The notes: a model not told the origin generated them from the letters alone. Positions 1-8,680 are shown, counted from the first letter of the stretch. The stretch is 11,948 bases of DNA from Triangularia verruculosa (GCA_033296885.1 MU864143.1:1-11948), one strand, 5' to 3'. Numbers and translations: made by a program.

Positions 1-33
1 CGCCCGGCGCGGCCCCCGCCCCCCCCCCCCCCG

Positions 34-70
<37 letters not shown>

Positions 71-90
71 CCCCCCCCCCCCCCCCCCGG
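1..90. repeat. C-rich homopolymer / low-complexity tract
   Basis: The first 90 bases are almost only C, with scattered single G residues and a GGCGCGG cluster near position 10. Ordinary unique sequence starts at 91. It is not a fungal telomere, because there are no TTAGGG/CCCTAA units. Such a tract is either a sequencing or assembly artefact at a contig or gap edge, or a genuine poly-C tract able to form G4 or i-motif structures. The artefact reading seems more likely. Confidence 0.9.
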
Positions 91-1585
91 ACCTAGCGCT
101 TATCTTCTTCTCTGATACGCCAAGGGTAGATATCTAGAGAACCACTTTTGGCTGATTGACTTTCTTAAGGTTTCTGGTCTGCTGTTTTGGTGTTGTTTGG
201 TGTAACAAAGCGGATGGTCTGTGTTTCTCGGGGAGAGAGAGCCGTCGTTACACAGCAGCCAAATCTGTTTGGTGGGAAAAAGGGGCCGGGGCGAGCGGAT
301 GCGGGACCGGAACGGAACCGCGCCCGGTGGTAGCCGCTACCCCCTAGTGTACAGTAAGTTAGAACACAGCATGCGGTGGTGTTTTGAGGGGTTCCAATCA
401 CATTTGGTTTTCGGGCATGCAAACCGGGGAAAAGGGGGTGACCATGGAGGCATGTAGCTAGAGAGAATTCAACTTTTATTATCTTGATCGTCTGTGTGGA
501 CTGCATCCGTTCACTCCCATATCATAAGGTAGTTTGAGACCGGTGACGCTATGTTCAAAGATGCAACATCATCTCCTAGTTCTATCTCTTATCTATCGTG
601 TCTCACCGGTAGATAGTCCGAAATGAAGATTCTCGTGACCCTATCTTGTGTTCAGCCAGCCGGCCTGTGCTCTGCATTGGCGTCGTGTTGGCTGGATGCA
701 AGACGACAGAAAAAGGGGGACCTTGATGACTGGATGGGAGCTCTTGGGAGGAACGGAACATTGCATGGTATGTACAATTGACCAATTTGTATCCTTTTTC
801 AGGGTCTCTTTGCGAGACGTCTACCCGATTATTTCTGCTCACCACCCTGAAGCTCAGCTGTGGTGTTCATCTGAACAATGGCCGTTGTCAAAAAAACCAG
901 TTCGGACCATGGTGAACATGTCAGGCGATTGACGGTCTTTGACGGAGGTCCGTGCCACCTTCAAAGACTCCAACGCCGGCCCACCCGATTGATCCCAGTG
1001 ACGACACAACATTTCTGAGGTTCGTCTTCTGTCTGTTCCAATAACCCATACCGCCGTCAACCACATCCCAACAACACCAGAAATCCAACACAACCGACGT
1101 CTCAGCAGTCGTTTTCGTTTTCTCGTCGTGGGTGCTGTATCCGACGATATTCGCTGTCCGACTTGGAATAACGTAAAAGAACTGGGTCACATGGTTTGCT
1201 TAGCCGTGCCACCCCTCCAGATGACCCACCGAGATCGGTGCCAACCGGCAGGGTAGCGCCGCTGTGGTTCAACCACCCCGGGGTGACTGCCTCCCAGTTG
1301 GAAGTCCCTTTCCACCGCCATTTTGTCCTTTTCAAATATCGAGGACCCATCCTTCATCCCATACATTGACCCTAAAGATATCTTTCAACTTGATCAAGAC
1401 ATCATCAGCGACATCGTTTGACGTTGACCATCCCTTCCTCTTGACCATCGTCATTGCCCTGTGAACTTTATCGCCGACCATCCCGCTAAACTCCACACCG
1501 ACGGACGATATCGGAACCTTCCAAACTGTCAACCCATCTTGCAACTTGGTCTCTCCTAAGACACAGTCCGCTTCACAACCTCAAT
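91..1585. other. Gene-free stretch and 5' flank of the cysteine dioxygenase gene
   Basis: No reading frame here has recognisable protein features; the longest are about 80-113 codons, overlap on both strands and look random. Minor structure includes the 10-bp palindrome TAGATATCTA (127-136) and an 8-bp inverted pair ACCGGTGA (539-546) / TCACCGGT (603-610). From about 1320 to 1585 the plus strand becomes pyrimidine-rich and free of purine runs, as is usual for fungal promoters and 5' leaders. No tRNA or 5S rRNA was seen. Confidence 0.6.
1426..1482 (+). promoter_or_regulatory. Three GACCATC repeats in the pyrimidine-rich leader of the cysteine dioxygenase gene
   Basis: GACCATC occurs at 1426-1432, 1443-1449 and 1476-1482, that is 104-160 bp before the start codon, inside the C/T-rich leader. 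The first and third copies extend to GACCATCCC. No transcription factor is known to me for this motif. It may be a composition effect or a regulatory repeat. No perfect CYS3/MetR-type palindrome (ATGRYRYCAT) was seen nearby. Confidence 0.3.
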
Positions 1586-2319
1586 ATGGCGGTTGGTATT
1601 GTTCAAACTGTTCGCCCTGGCGCCTTGGCTGCCTTTGAGTGTAGCTTCAATGTCGATCTGAATCGCTTCGACAGGCTCGTCCTGGCACTCAAAGATGCCC
1701 TTGGTCCGTCATCAGGTCTGACGTCCGACGACGTGGACGTCGAGTTCTTGACCAGGCTGATGAACGACTACAAGTCCGACGAAAGGGAATGGGCCAAGTT
1801 CGCCATGGGCGATGCCAGCAGAGGATACACCAGGAACCTGGTGGACGAGGGTAACGGAAAGAGCAACTTGGTATGTCTCCCAGTGCTGACCCCTGACTGG
1901 GGGTTTGTTTACTTGCCCCCTGAACGCATTGACTGATTGGACGAAAACAGCTTGTTCTCGTGTGGTCTCCTGGAAAGGGGTCCCCCATCCACGACCATGG
2001 CAATGCCCATTGCCTGATGAAAATCCTGCGAGGCGACTTGACAGAAACGAGATATGCCTTCCCAGAGGCGGGCGAGGAACAGAAGCCCATGAAAGTCATC
2101 TCTGAGAAGGTGTACAAGGAAAATCAGGTGGCATATATGGCCGATGAGCTCGGTGTACACAGAGTCTGGAATCGAGGCAGCGACTTCGCTGTCTCACTCC
2201 ACTTGTACACGCCACCAAATGTTGCGAAAGGGGGCTGCCATATCTTCAATGAGGAGACAGGAAAGAAAAGCCATATCAAGAACTGCGGGTACTACTCGGC
2301 GTATGGCAAGAGGTTGTAA
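1586..2319 (+). CDS. Cysteine dioxygenase (type I, cupin fold), two exons
   Basis: This non-haem iron enzyme oxidises L-cysteine with O2 to cysteine sulfinate, the first step of cysteine catabolism toward taurine/hypotaurine or pyruvate and sulfite. Exon 1 is 1586-1870 (95 codons), the intron is 1871-1950 (80 nt, GTATGT...ACAG, phase 0) and exon 2 is 1951-2319, giving 217 aa, normal for the family. The YTRNLVDEGNGK segment (81-92, with R83) matches the substrate-binding region of mammalian enzymes. Iron ligands are H109 and H111 in IHDHGNAHC, plus H165 in GVHRVWN. C116 and Y181 (HLYTPP) can form the thioether cross-link typical of eukaryotic enzymes, and S177 and H179 complete the S-H-Y triad. 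The ATG has A at -3 and no in-frame alternative nearby. No signal peptide is seen, so it should be cytosolic. All key residues are present and the gene looks functional. Confidence 0.96.
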
Positions 2320-2835
2320 GAATAGGGATGATGTTATCATGGGAAGCGGGCGTTTTTGCTTGACAGCAACTTGCTGTTTGGAGTTGAAGGGAATTGGCTT
2401 TGGATGATGATTATGACCACACCACATAGTGTAGTGATAAACAAGAATGATATTGGCAACAAGAATGTTTACCCCCCTATTATGACCATGACTGTCGTTG
2501 TCTCAAGGTGTGTTCGACTCTTGAAGCGTGCTGCCGGGGTGTGGATATGGTCCGGATGAGGAAAGTGGCTGTCGGGTGTTGCTCGTCAAATGCTGGGTGA
2601 GTGTCGCATGGCACCGATACGCGAACCGATAGAATACAGGGCAAAAGGAGATATCTCCAGGCGGTCGTAGGTGCTGTAAATGAGAGAGAATAGGGAGAAG
2701 AGGAGGAGAAAGGGTCGATGTCGTCGACTCCTCAAGGCCATGCTTTTCCAACCCATCCATTTTGGGCCTAGCGCGGATTGCACCATCGTTTGCCAATGGG
2801 AAACAGACCCACTCTTGAGAAGGACCATGGGCTAA

Positions 2836-2855
2836 GCACGTGCAAATTCACGTGC
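2836..2855. promoter_or_regulatory. Paired CACGTG sites (bHLH-type E-boxes) in mirror arrangement
   Basis: GCACGTG (2836-2842) and CACGTGC (2849-2855) form a 7-bp inverted pair around a 6-nt spacer, placing two perfect CACGTG palindromes 12 bp apart centre to centre. In fungi CACGTG is bound by bHLH factors, including Cbf1-type and Pho4/NUC-1-type regulators. The pair lies about 0.5 kb after the dioxygenase stop and 1.1 kb before the GPCR start, so the target gene is unclear. Confidence 0.45.
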
Positions 2856-3317
2856 GCCCTCAACTGTACTTGGATTCACCCGCTGCTGACCTGTTCACAT
2901 CTGGTCCGGAAACTTCGGGCTTGCTCACTCAGCGTCTTGATGCCTGGCCCTTATTGACGCTTTTAAGATGGATACATTTGGCACGCATGGTTCTCGAGTC
3001 TGACATTGGGCAGGACGATGCTACCTCCCTTTTGAAGAGCAGATGCTGGTCTGAGGCTCGTGGCCCGGAGGGAATGAAGCCGACTCATGGCTACTGTCTT
3101 ACCTTCCTATCTGGACGGATCGTGTAACCCATCACCCAGCACAATGCTCTGTGCGTCTGGCGTACCTGTCTCCCATGTTGTCTCGTTTTATCTGACACTT
3201 GTGACACTCGTCAACGGCTTCTCCCACGTTTATCTATTACCCAAGGGCACCAACTACGCCAGCAAGCTGCGTGCAAACAAAGCCTTGTGCCTCGTGGCTC
3301 GTTACCTGGTAATAAGA

Positions 3318-3370
3318 CCTTCAGATGAAGAATGATGCGGGCCATCTGAAGGGACCAAGTGGTAGCCACT
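3318..3370. repeat. Two consecutive hairpins (10-bp and 5-bp perfect stems)
   Basis: CCTTCAGATG (3318-3327) pairs perfectly with CATCTGAAGG (3343-3352) across a 15-nt loop. Five bases later AGTGG (3358-3362) pairs with CCACT (3366-3370) across a TAG triloop. The region is non-coding. It could be a structured transcript, a terminator-like element or a small transposon footprint. No family is recognised. Confidence 0.5.
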
Positions 3371-3937
3371 ATCTACTCATTCTCCCATGGCTTTGTGGTA
3401 CTTGAAGTCGAGACATTGCCATGCTTTTTGCACGAAACAATGGATATCATTTTTATTTCTGGTGGTTGAAGCAGGGCTCTCAATCCTCACCAGGAAATGA
3501 TTGTTGCTTGACATAGTTGGATGGTTGACTGAGGCACAGCACTTTAACGTCGACCAGTCGGACAACCCCTTAGATTCTGCCACCCGCCGCAGCCTACCTT
3601 ATTTTTCGCACTTTACTCTTTGCATGACACCTTTGCCGCAATGACGCAGCGAAGATCGTGAGAAACCGTCCAAGGAGCACGTCGTTCATCCCGAACGCCG
3701 CAGCCAGTGCCGTTTCTCAGCACCCGTGGCACCCGGGGACCACGGCAGTGCGTGGTCTGACATGCATCTATACTGTACTGCTGCTCATCCTACATTTGTT
3801 CGTTGACAGCCACATTTACACAAGACCTCTTGACCCACATGCTTTTTTCTTCTATCTCGCTGGCGTTATTCCGAGATTGGCAATGAAGCCATCAGAAATA
3901 TCTTGAGATTCTCGAGTTGTGTCGTGGGTGTTCTAAT

Positions 3938-5495
3938 ATGGCCACAGACGACTGGCAAGCCCATGAAAACGACATCGGCAGCCTGACTCCTCTCCCAGCC
4001 ACCCATCGTCAAGGCCTCTATGGAGTTTCCATTCTCGCCGGCCTCTCTTTTGTGTCCTCGACGGTACTTCTTGCGTACCTTACTGTCAAGCTCATACGAT
4101 GGCACCTCAAACAATGGAAACTGGAACAGCAGCAACCTGCCCACGCTCCACCACCTTTATCAGTCGACCTCTCGCTTGGGCTCACAGAGCGACATTTATT
4201 CCCACCGTGCAGGAGAAACAACAGTCATGGCAGAGATAACTCGGCACCCAGACGCAAAAAGGCCTACCCAAACCAGTTCCTCGTCCTCATATACAACCTT
4301 TTACTGGCGGACATCCACCAAGCCGGTGCCTTCTTGTTGAACGCCGTCTGGCTGGGGAGAGATGGCATCATGGTTCACACCCCCTCTTGCTGGGCGCAAG
4401 GATGGCTTGTCTCCACCGGCGACCTCTCATCAAGCTGCTTCATCACCGCCATCGCCGTCCACACCTACCTAGCCGTAGTGCGCAACTACACCCCCCCTCA
4501 ATGGGCAGTCTACGCCACCGTCATCGGTCTCTGGGTATTCAACTACCTCATGGCAGCGCTAGGGGTGATCCTTACCAGAAACGGAGCAGATGGCGGAGGG
4601 CTCTACGTGAGAGCAGCAGCCTGGGTATGCCTTTCCCACTCCCCCTCCTTATCCTTCCCCAAAACAAACTAACGATCCCCAGTGCTGGATCAACATCCAC
4701 TACGAAACCCACCGCCTCGTCCTCCACTACCTCTGGATCTTCCTCTCCCTCGCCCTCACCACCATCCTCTACACCGCAGTCTTCATCTCCCTCCGCAAAA
4801 AACCCACCACCAAATACCCCCCTTCCTCCTCCGAAGAGAAATTCACTCGCCGCCGTCCACGTCCAACGAAACAGCCAACCACAGCCAGCAATAAACCCCT
4901 CCCCCCTCCTCCTTTCCCTCCTCCTCAACAACAACAACAGTCCAGCACCACCACCCAAAGCAACAACCACCACCACCAGCAAAAAGCCTTCCTCCTCTAC
5001 CCCCTAATCTACATCCTCTGCACCCTCCCCTTGGCGTTAGGGCGCATCGCAACCATGGCCGGGGTAGCTCACGTCCCGATATCGTACTTTTGCACCGCGG
5101 GCGCACTGATCGCGAGTAACGGGTGGCTGGACGTGCTGTTGTGGGGCGTGACTCGGCACAGGCTGATCTTCACGTCGGAAGGGATCGACGCGGAGGAGAA
5201 TGGGATTGAGAGCTTCGGGGGTGGGTGGGAGTGGAGGGGGAGCGGGATTATGAGGACGCCGGCGGGGAGGAGGTTTGGGAATATGATTTGGGTGCAGGCT
5301 GGGTGTCCGGTGGCGGAGGGGAGGGGGGGGACAAGGAAAAAGAGGAATAAGACGGCTAGTCAGGAGACGTTGACTAGGATGATGGGTGGGGGGGATGAGG
5401 GGAGAGGAAAGGGTGGGATTCAGATGGATACGGTGACTAGTGTTACTGTTGTTGATGTTGTCGAGGAGGGGAGGGCGTTGGGGAGGGTAGTGTGA
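3938..5495 (+). CDS. Seven-transmembrane fungal G protein-coupled receptor (Git3/rhodopsin-like), two exons
   Basis: Probable plasma-membrane receptor signalling through heterotrimeric G proteins; the ligand is unknown. Exon 1 is 3938-4624 (229 codons), the intron is 4625-4682 (58 nt, GTATGC, CTAAC branch site, CCCAG, phase 0) and exon 2 is 4683-5495, giving 499 aa. Hydrophobic helices lie near residues 28-53, 113-135 (with NLLLAD, D125), 155-181, 189-211, 241-266, 332-354 and 363-385. C151 before helix 3 and C230 in the second extracellular loop are placed to form the canonical disulfide. The third intracellular loop (about 267-330) is rich in P, Q, H and S, with short homopolymers. The C-terminal tail (about 386-499) is G- and charge-rich and includes a basic KKRNKTASQ patch. 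Helix 7 has NGWLDVLLW rather than NPxxY, as I recall for fungal Git3-like and related receptors. The start ATG has A at -3. It resembles proteins annotated as glucose-receptor Git3-like, but the exact subfamily is unsure. Confidence 0.87.
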
Positions 5496-5557
5496 GGAGG
5501 AGTGTTAGATAGTAGATCATAGGTATTGAAGAGAACAAAGAATATAAGGGTCTATGG
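5496..5557. other. 62-bp convergent intergenic gap
   Basis: The stop codons of the GPCR gene (plus) and the CorA-like gene (minus) face each other across 62 bp. Typical fungal 3' UTRs are longer than this, so the transcripts very likely overlap. No clear polyadenylation signal is seen on either strand. Confidence 0.7.
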
Positions 5558-8042
5558 CTAGCTACTCCCAGGCTCACTATGTCCGGCCGCTGGTGTGGGG
5601 TTCTCCGGGTCTGGATCGGTCCTAGTCTGGCCAGTTCCATGGGCCTTGGATTTGGCGCTGGTCCACCACTTCTTGACGTGCTTATTCGACCTTGTCGCTC
5701 CAGTCGAACCTCTTTTCTGGCCTCCCCGATTTTCTCCCCTCTCGCTTGCCTCCGAAGATGGTCGGAACCAGCTCTTGACTGTCTCTACTAGAGTGGACTG
5801 CTGGACACTGCTAAGAACGATGATGGCCACGAGATAAGTGCCGCCTGAGACGGCCGCGAGAACCGTCCAGAATTGCTTCTGAGCCGCGGTCTTGTTTTCT
5901 TCATCGTTAAAGAGATCCACCCCGTAGAAAGTCTGTGTCAGTAGGTAATCAGTATTTAATATCTAAAAGCTCACGACTGTGGCACCTAGGGGCTTCGCTT
6001 ACAGCCACGAATGTCGGAGGGAGGTAGATGATCGTCACGACAGTAAAGACGAGAAGAAACGTGTTGATCTGTGTTCCCCTGACTGCCTCACGGACGGACT
6101 GGGCGTTGAAAAGCTGCAGGGCGGAAGAAAAGGATTAGCAGACGCATATGAGAAGATGGATGTCTGGTCGGTGCCAAAGTCCAAGGCTTACCCCATCTCG
6201 TAGACTTTCAACCTCTTCGATCTTGTTCGTTATGCGGTCGATAAACTGGGTTCCCTCCTTTCTTGCCTTTTTCAGAACGATCTCCCAGTTCTCTTTGATG
6301 ATGGAGACCTCCCTCGAAGACACTGTGAGAATGTCTGCCCGAATCTTCAAGTGTTCCGTTGACTCTGCAATTAGCTTTGCAACATCTGACAAGCTCTCAT
6401 CGATGGAAACTTTGAACTGTCTGAGAAGCTGAAGTAGACTGAAGTAAAACTCGGAACGACTTAATTGATCGTTGTCGTACATAAGATCCTTCCTCGACTC
6501 AGCTGTAAGGTAATCGCTCACCTGTTGCGGAGTTGTTAGCCCGAAGAACTGGAAATCAACACAATAAATCAGGGGAATTCGTTACTTCCCTGCACAGTGA
6601 GCAGATCTTCGACACTCGTCAATGTTTCGCTCCAATCCGAAGCCCATGCCTTGAAAATGACTAGCAGTGCCACCTGGAAGGCAACAACGCCTTTGAAAAA
6701 GTAACAGCTAGACAAACCGCTGTCGTGAGTTATATCAGCGTAAAGGGCCTGGACCGGAGGCCACAAATACTCATCCCCTTCTCTTGCACGGGGGATGTTA
6801 TCTGCAAGCTTGACGATGGCGAAATCACTCGACAATCTTGCGCGCCAGTCGATGACCAAGCTCAGTGACGTTTTGCTTTCTAGAAACCTCTGTCTCCTTT
6901 CCTTAAACGACACCGCACCATCCTCACGATGACAGACAATTCCTGAACTCTCAAATGGAAGGATTATCTTTGACCGTGAGGGTGGGTGAGCAGAGAATGA
7001 CCGTATGTGAAACTGGAGGTCGAGGTTCCTATACATCCCGTGGACATATACTCTTGCGTCGGCTAGTCTCCATTGTGTTGCATATCTGACCAGGAATTCG
7101 TGCCCGCAACGGGGTGGGTCATCACGGCTCATGTCTTCGCGTTCGCGACACTGGTAAGTACCGAGAGCGTCAAAAGTCGGCGCGATGCTCTCAAAGTCGA
7201 GAATGAGCCGAGAGTCGCGCGTCCAGGAAGGCTCGGCGACACTGTGTATATCTCGTCAGGGACTCTTCAGCGGCTGGTTGTGATCAAGGGGTGTGCGGAA
7301 CTGACAAGATGATGCCATGCCTGGGGTCTTTTCTCATACCCAGCTCCCGAAATACCCAGTTGGGGTTCCAGTCCTGTAATCAAAACAATGTTGATGAGTT
7401 AAACCATCGAGTGAAAATTGCTCGGAGGAACACATATTTGAAAGCACTCAACGAACATACCAGAGGTTCCCTTTCATTGGTCCTGAACTGTTTCAATCTC
7501 AACACGCAAGGATCACCCGGAAACGAGGACTGCGACTCGACGTGGTATGTCCTAAAGTTGCCGTTTCCAGACTTCATCAAATGCTTTGTCGACCACTCAT
7601 CACCACGGCCAAGCTGGGGCGGTTCCGCAGGCCAGAACCTTCGAATGGCAACCTGAGCGTCGTCTGCATCATGGATCTTGAGTCCTTGCGGAAGGTTCAA
7701 CTTGATTTCCTTGTGATTGAGCCACCATGCCACAAAGTTGTCGCCGCGATTCTGGAGTGCGGAGCTGGTAGCCTCGACTTTTGCCCATATCCAATAAGCG
7801 TGTCGCACAACAGGATGATCAGGCTTCTTAGACTCCTCGAGGTCGAGACCCTCAGATGCACTAATGGCTGGTGCTTCAGTTTCATCTGAAATCGTGGTCG
7901 TTGGTGGGTGGCTTGGAACATCTGCAGTGTTCCTCTGCATCAGCTCAAGAAGCGCTCTTTGTTGCTCAACAAGCTCTTTGACTGCAGCGAGAAGGTCGTG
8001 GTGGTTCGTATCATGTCCGCAACAGGGTGTGTTCGTCGCCAT
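5558..8042 (-). pseudogene. CorA-like membrane protein (Mg2+ transporter superfamily), five exons, two coding lesions
   Basis: Deduced exons on the minus strand are 8042-7461, 7373-6596, 6548-6192, 6113-6003 and 5932-5558. Introns are 87, 47, 78 and 70 nt; the 47-nt one uses a weak GTGCAG donor. The reading would be about 734 codons. Features in order are an N-terminal coiled-coil stretch (KELVEQQRALLELMQR), a DWNPNW motif starting exon 2, a conserved-looking cytosolic domain (PPRCGHEFLVRYATQW, DARVYVHGMYRNLDL), a helical region ending KIEEVESLRDG, two C-terminal transmembrane helices (around residues 591-612 and 631-652) and a basic tail. This order is characteristic of fungal CorA-like proteins. 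The canonical GMN signature is replaced by YGVD, so ion transport is doubtful even for an intact copy. Exon 2 has an in-frame TGA (7286-7284, codon 224). It also has a frame change near 7211-7226: DA is followed by RDSRLILDF only after a shift equal to 2 missing bases, and the exon length (778 nt) is exactly 2 short of a multiple of three. A model using a GTTCCG donor (intron 7301-7151) could skip both lesions in frame but would delete conserved-looking coding sequence. The start ATG at 8042 is the first Met of the frame and has a poor -3 C. Confidence 0.82.
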
Positions 8043-8166
8043 TAGGTCCACAATATCTTCTTGGTCTGGCGCCGCCCCAAGGTACTGGAAAGTCGAGAAA
8101 CGGTTGGGCTGAGAAAATAATCAGACACCCCGCATTTCGGTTGCATGTGTCCTCAGTTGTGATTAG

Positions 8167-8183
8167 GCACCCATCTTGGGTGC
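8167..8183. repeat. 7-bp perfect inverted repeat GCACCCA-TCT-TGGGTGC
   Basis: The arms at 8167-8173 and 8177-8183 pair perfectly around a 3-nt spacer, about 130 bp upstream of the CorA-like start codon. It could be a dimeric regulator site in the old promoter or a small hairpin. No known factor is recognised. Confidence 0.5.
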
Positions 8184-8363
8184 ATAAAGCAAGGGTAAGC
8201 GCTTATATCTCCACCGCAGCCTTGCCACATGTACCTAGCCAACGCAGATTGTCTTCAGTATTCGGTAGTATGGCTTCCAGGTTCTCAATAATCTCAGTTG
8301 TAAGTAGCCTAGGCTTTCTCGTCTGGACGCCTGTTAGGTTTATATGAAATCTTAGCCTCTGAT

Positions 8364-8504
8364 AAAGCCAGAAACGGCTTTTTTCTTTTGATTTTGCCTG
8401 TATAGGCAGCGATGGTCCACCTTTATTGGAGCTAGAAATAGCTTCTACGTTTTAACGTGGGTAATATAGGGAATCGCTGCCTCTTTTGAAGCTATAAATG
8501 GCTT
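8364..8504. repeat. Three related mini-hairpins (consensus AAGCYA-NAAA-YRGCTT) and a flanking inverted repeat
   Basis: AAGCC-AGAAAC-GGCTT (within 8364-8382), AGCTA-GAAA-TAGCT (8430-8443) and AAGCTA-TAAA-TGGCTT (8489-8504) are variants of one short hairpin, in the same orientation and unevenly spaced over 140 bp. Within this block AGGCAGCGAT (8404-8413) is inverted as ATCGCTGCCT (8473-8482), and ACGTT-TT-AACGT (8447-8458) is another small palindrome. The differences between copies are mainly C/T or G/A. The setting is AT-rich and non-coding. A decayed MITE-like element is plausible. Confidence 0.45.
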
Positions 8505-8636
8505 CTAATGGTAATATATAACAAGTTTGTAGGCGATTGTGAATAGGACTATGCTTCTGGATTCTATCATTCCTAGGTAGCCTTGCAAAGCCAAGTTCCC
8601 GGTTTGGCATGGAATTCTTTTCAAGGAGTCCAGGCG

Positions 8637-8680
8637 CCAAAACTGGCTCCTAGATGCAGTTAGCTAAGAGCCAATTTTGG
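8637..8680. repeat. TIR-like imperfect inverted repeat (two 18-nt arms, 8-nt loop)
   Basis: CCAAAACTGGCTCCTAGA (8637-8654) pairs with the complement of 8663-8680 (CCAAAATTGGCTCTTAGC) with 15 of 18 matches. Two of the three differences are C-to-T. It resembles two transposon terminal inverted repeats standing almost back to back and lies 62 bp from the hAT-like fragment. It could be a terminus of that element or a separate solo hairpin. Confidence 0.45.

Larger units (their letters stand above)
2320..3937. other. Intergenic region between cysteine dioxygenase and the GPCR
   Basis: This 1.6-kb stretch contains the 3' flank of the dioxygenase gene (including a 10-bp direct repeat AACAAGAATG at 2440-2449 and 2458-2467) and the promoter/leader of the GPCR gene. 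Open frames of up to about 95 codons (for example 2840-3127 and 3087-3335, plus) show no domain, no favourable start context and no splice-linked partner, so I do not call genes. The notable items are the paired CACGTG sites and the twin hairpins listed separately. Confidence 0.55.
8043..8636. other. Upstream region of the CorA-like relic, becoming AT-rich
   Basis: No gene is seen on either strand. The 5' flank of the CorA-like gene occupies roughly 8043-8350 and contains the 7-bp inverted repeat at 8167-8183. From about 8340 to 8530 the sequence is markedly AT-rich and holds several small inverted repeats, listed separately. The composition and repeats suggest old transposon debris. Confidence 0.5.

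Noticed and set aside
165..506. 113-codon minus-strand frame near the left end
   Set aside because: No protein motifs, overlaps two plus-strand frames of similar size, low-complexity composition and no splice partner; most likely random.
2840..3335. Two overlapping plus-strand frames of 95 and 82 codons
   Set aside because: No domain signature and no splice sites that join them. The second has some hydrophobic residues but no convincing signal peptide.
3658..3906. 82-codon plus-strand frame with a hydrophobic stretch before the GPCR
   Set aside because: It begins with GTG rather than ATG, stops before the receptor start and lies in the expected leader; no motif.
7151..7339. Possible 189-nt intron (GTATGAG donor, TTACCAG acceptor) in the CorA-like exon 2
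   Set aside because: Good-looking splice signals, but joining them leaves the wrong phase and runs into a stop soon after, and it would remove a conserved-looking coding segment.
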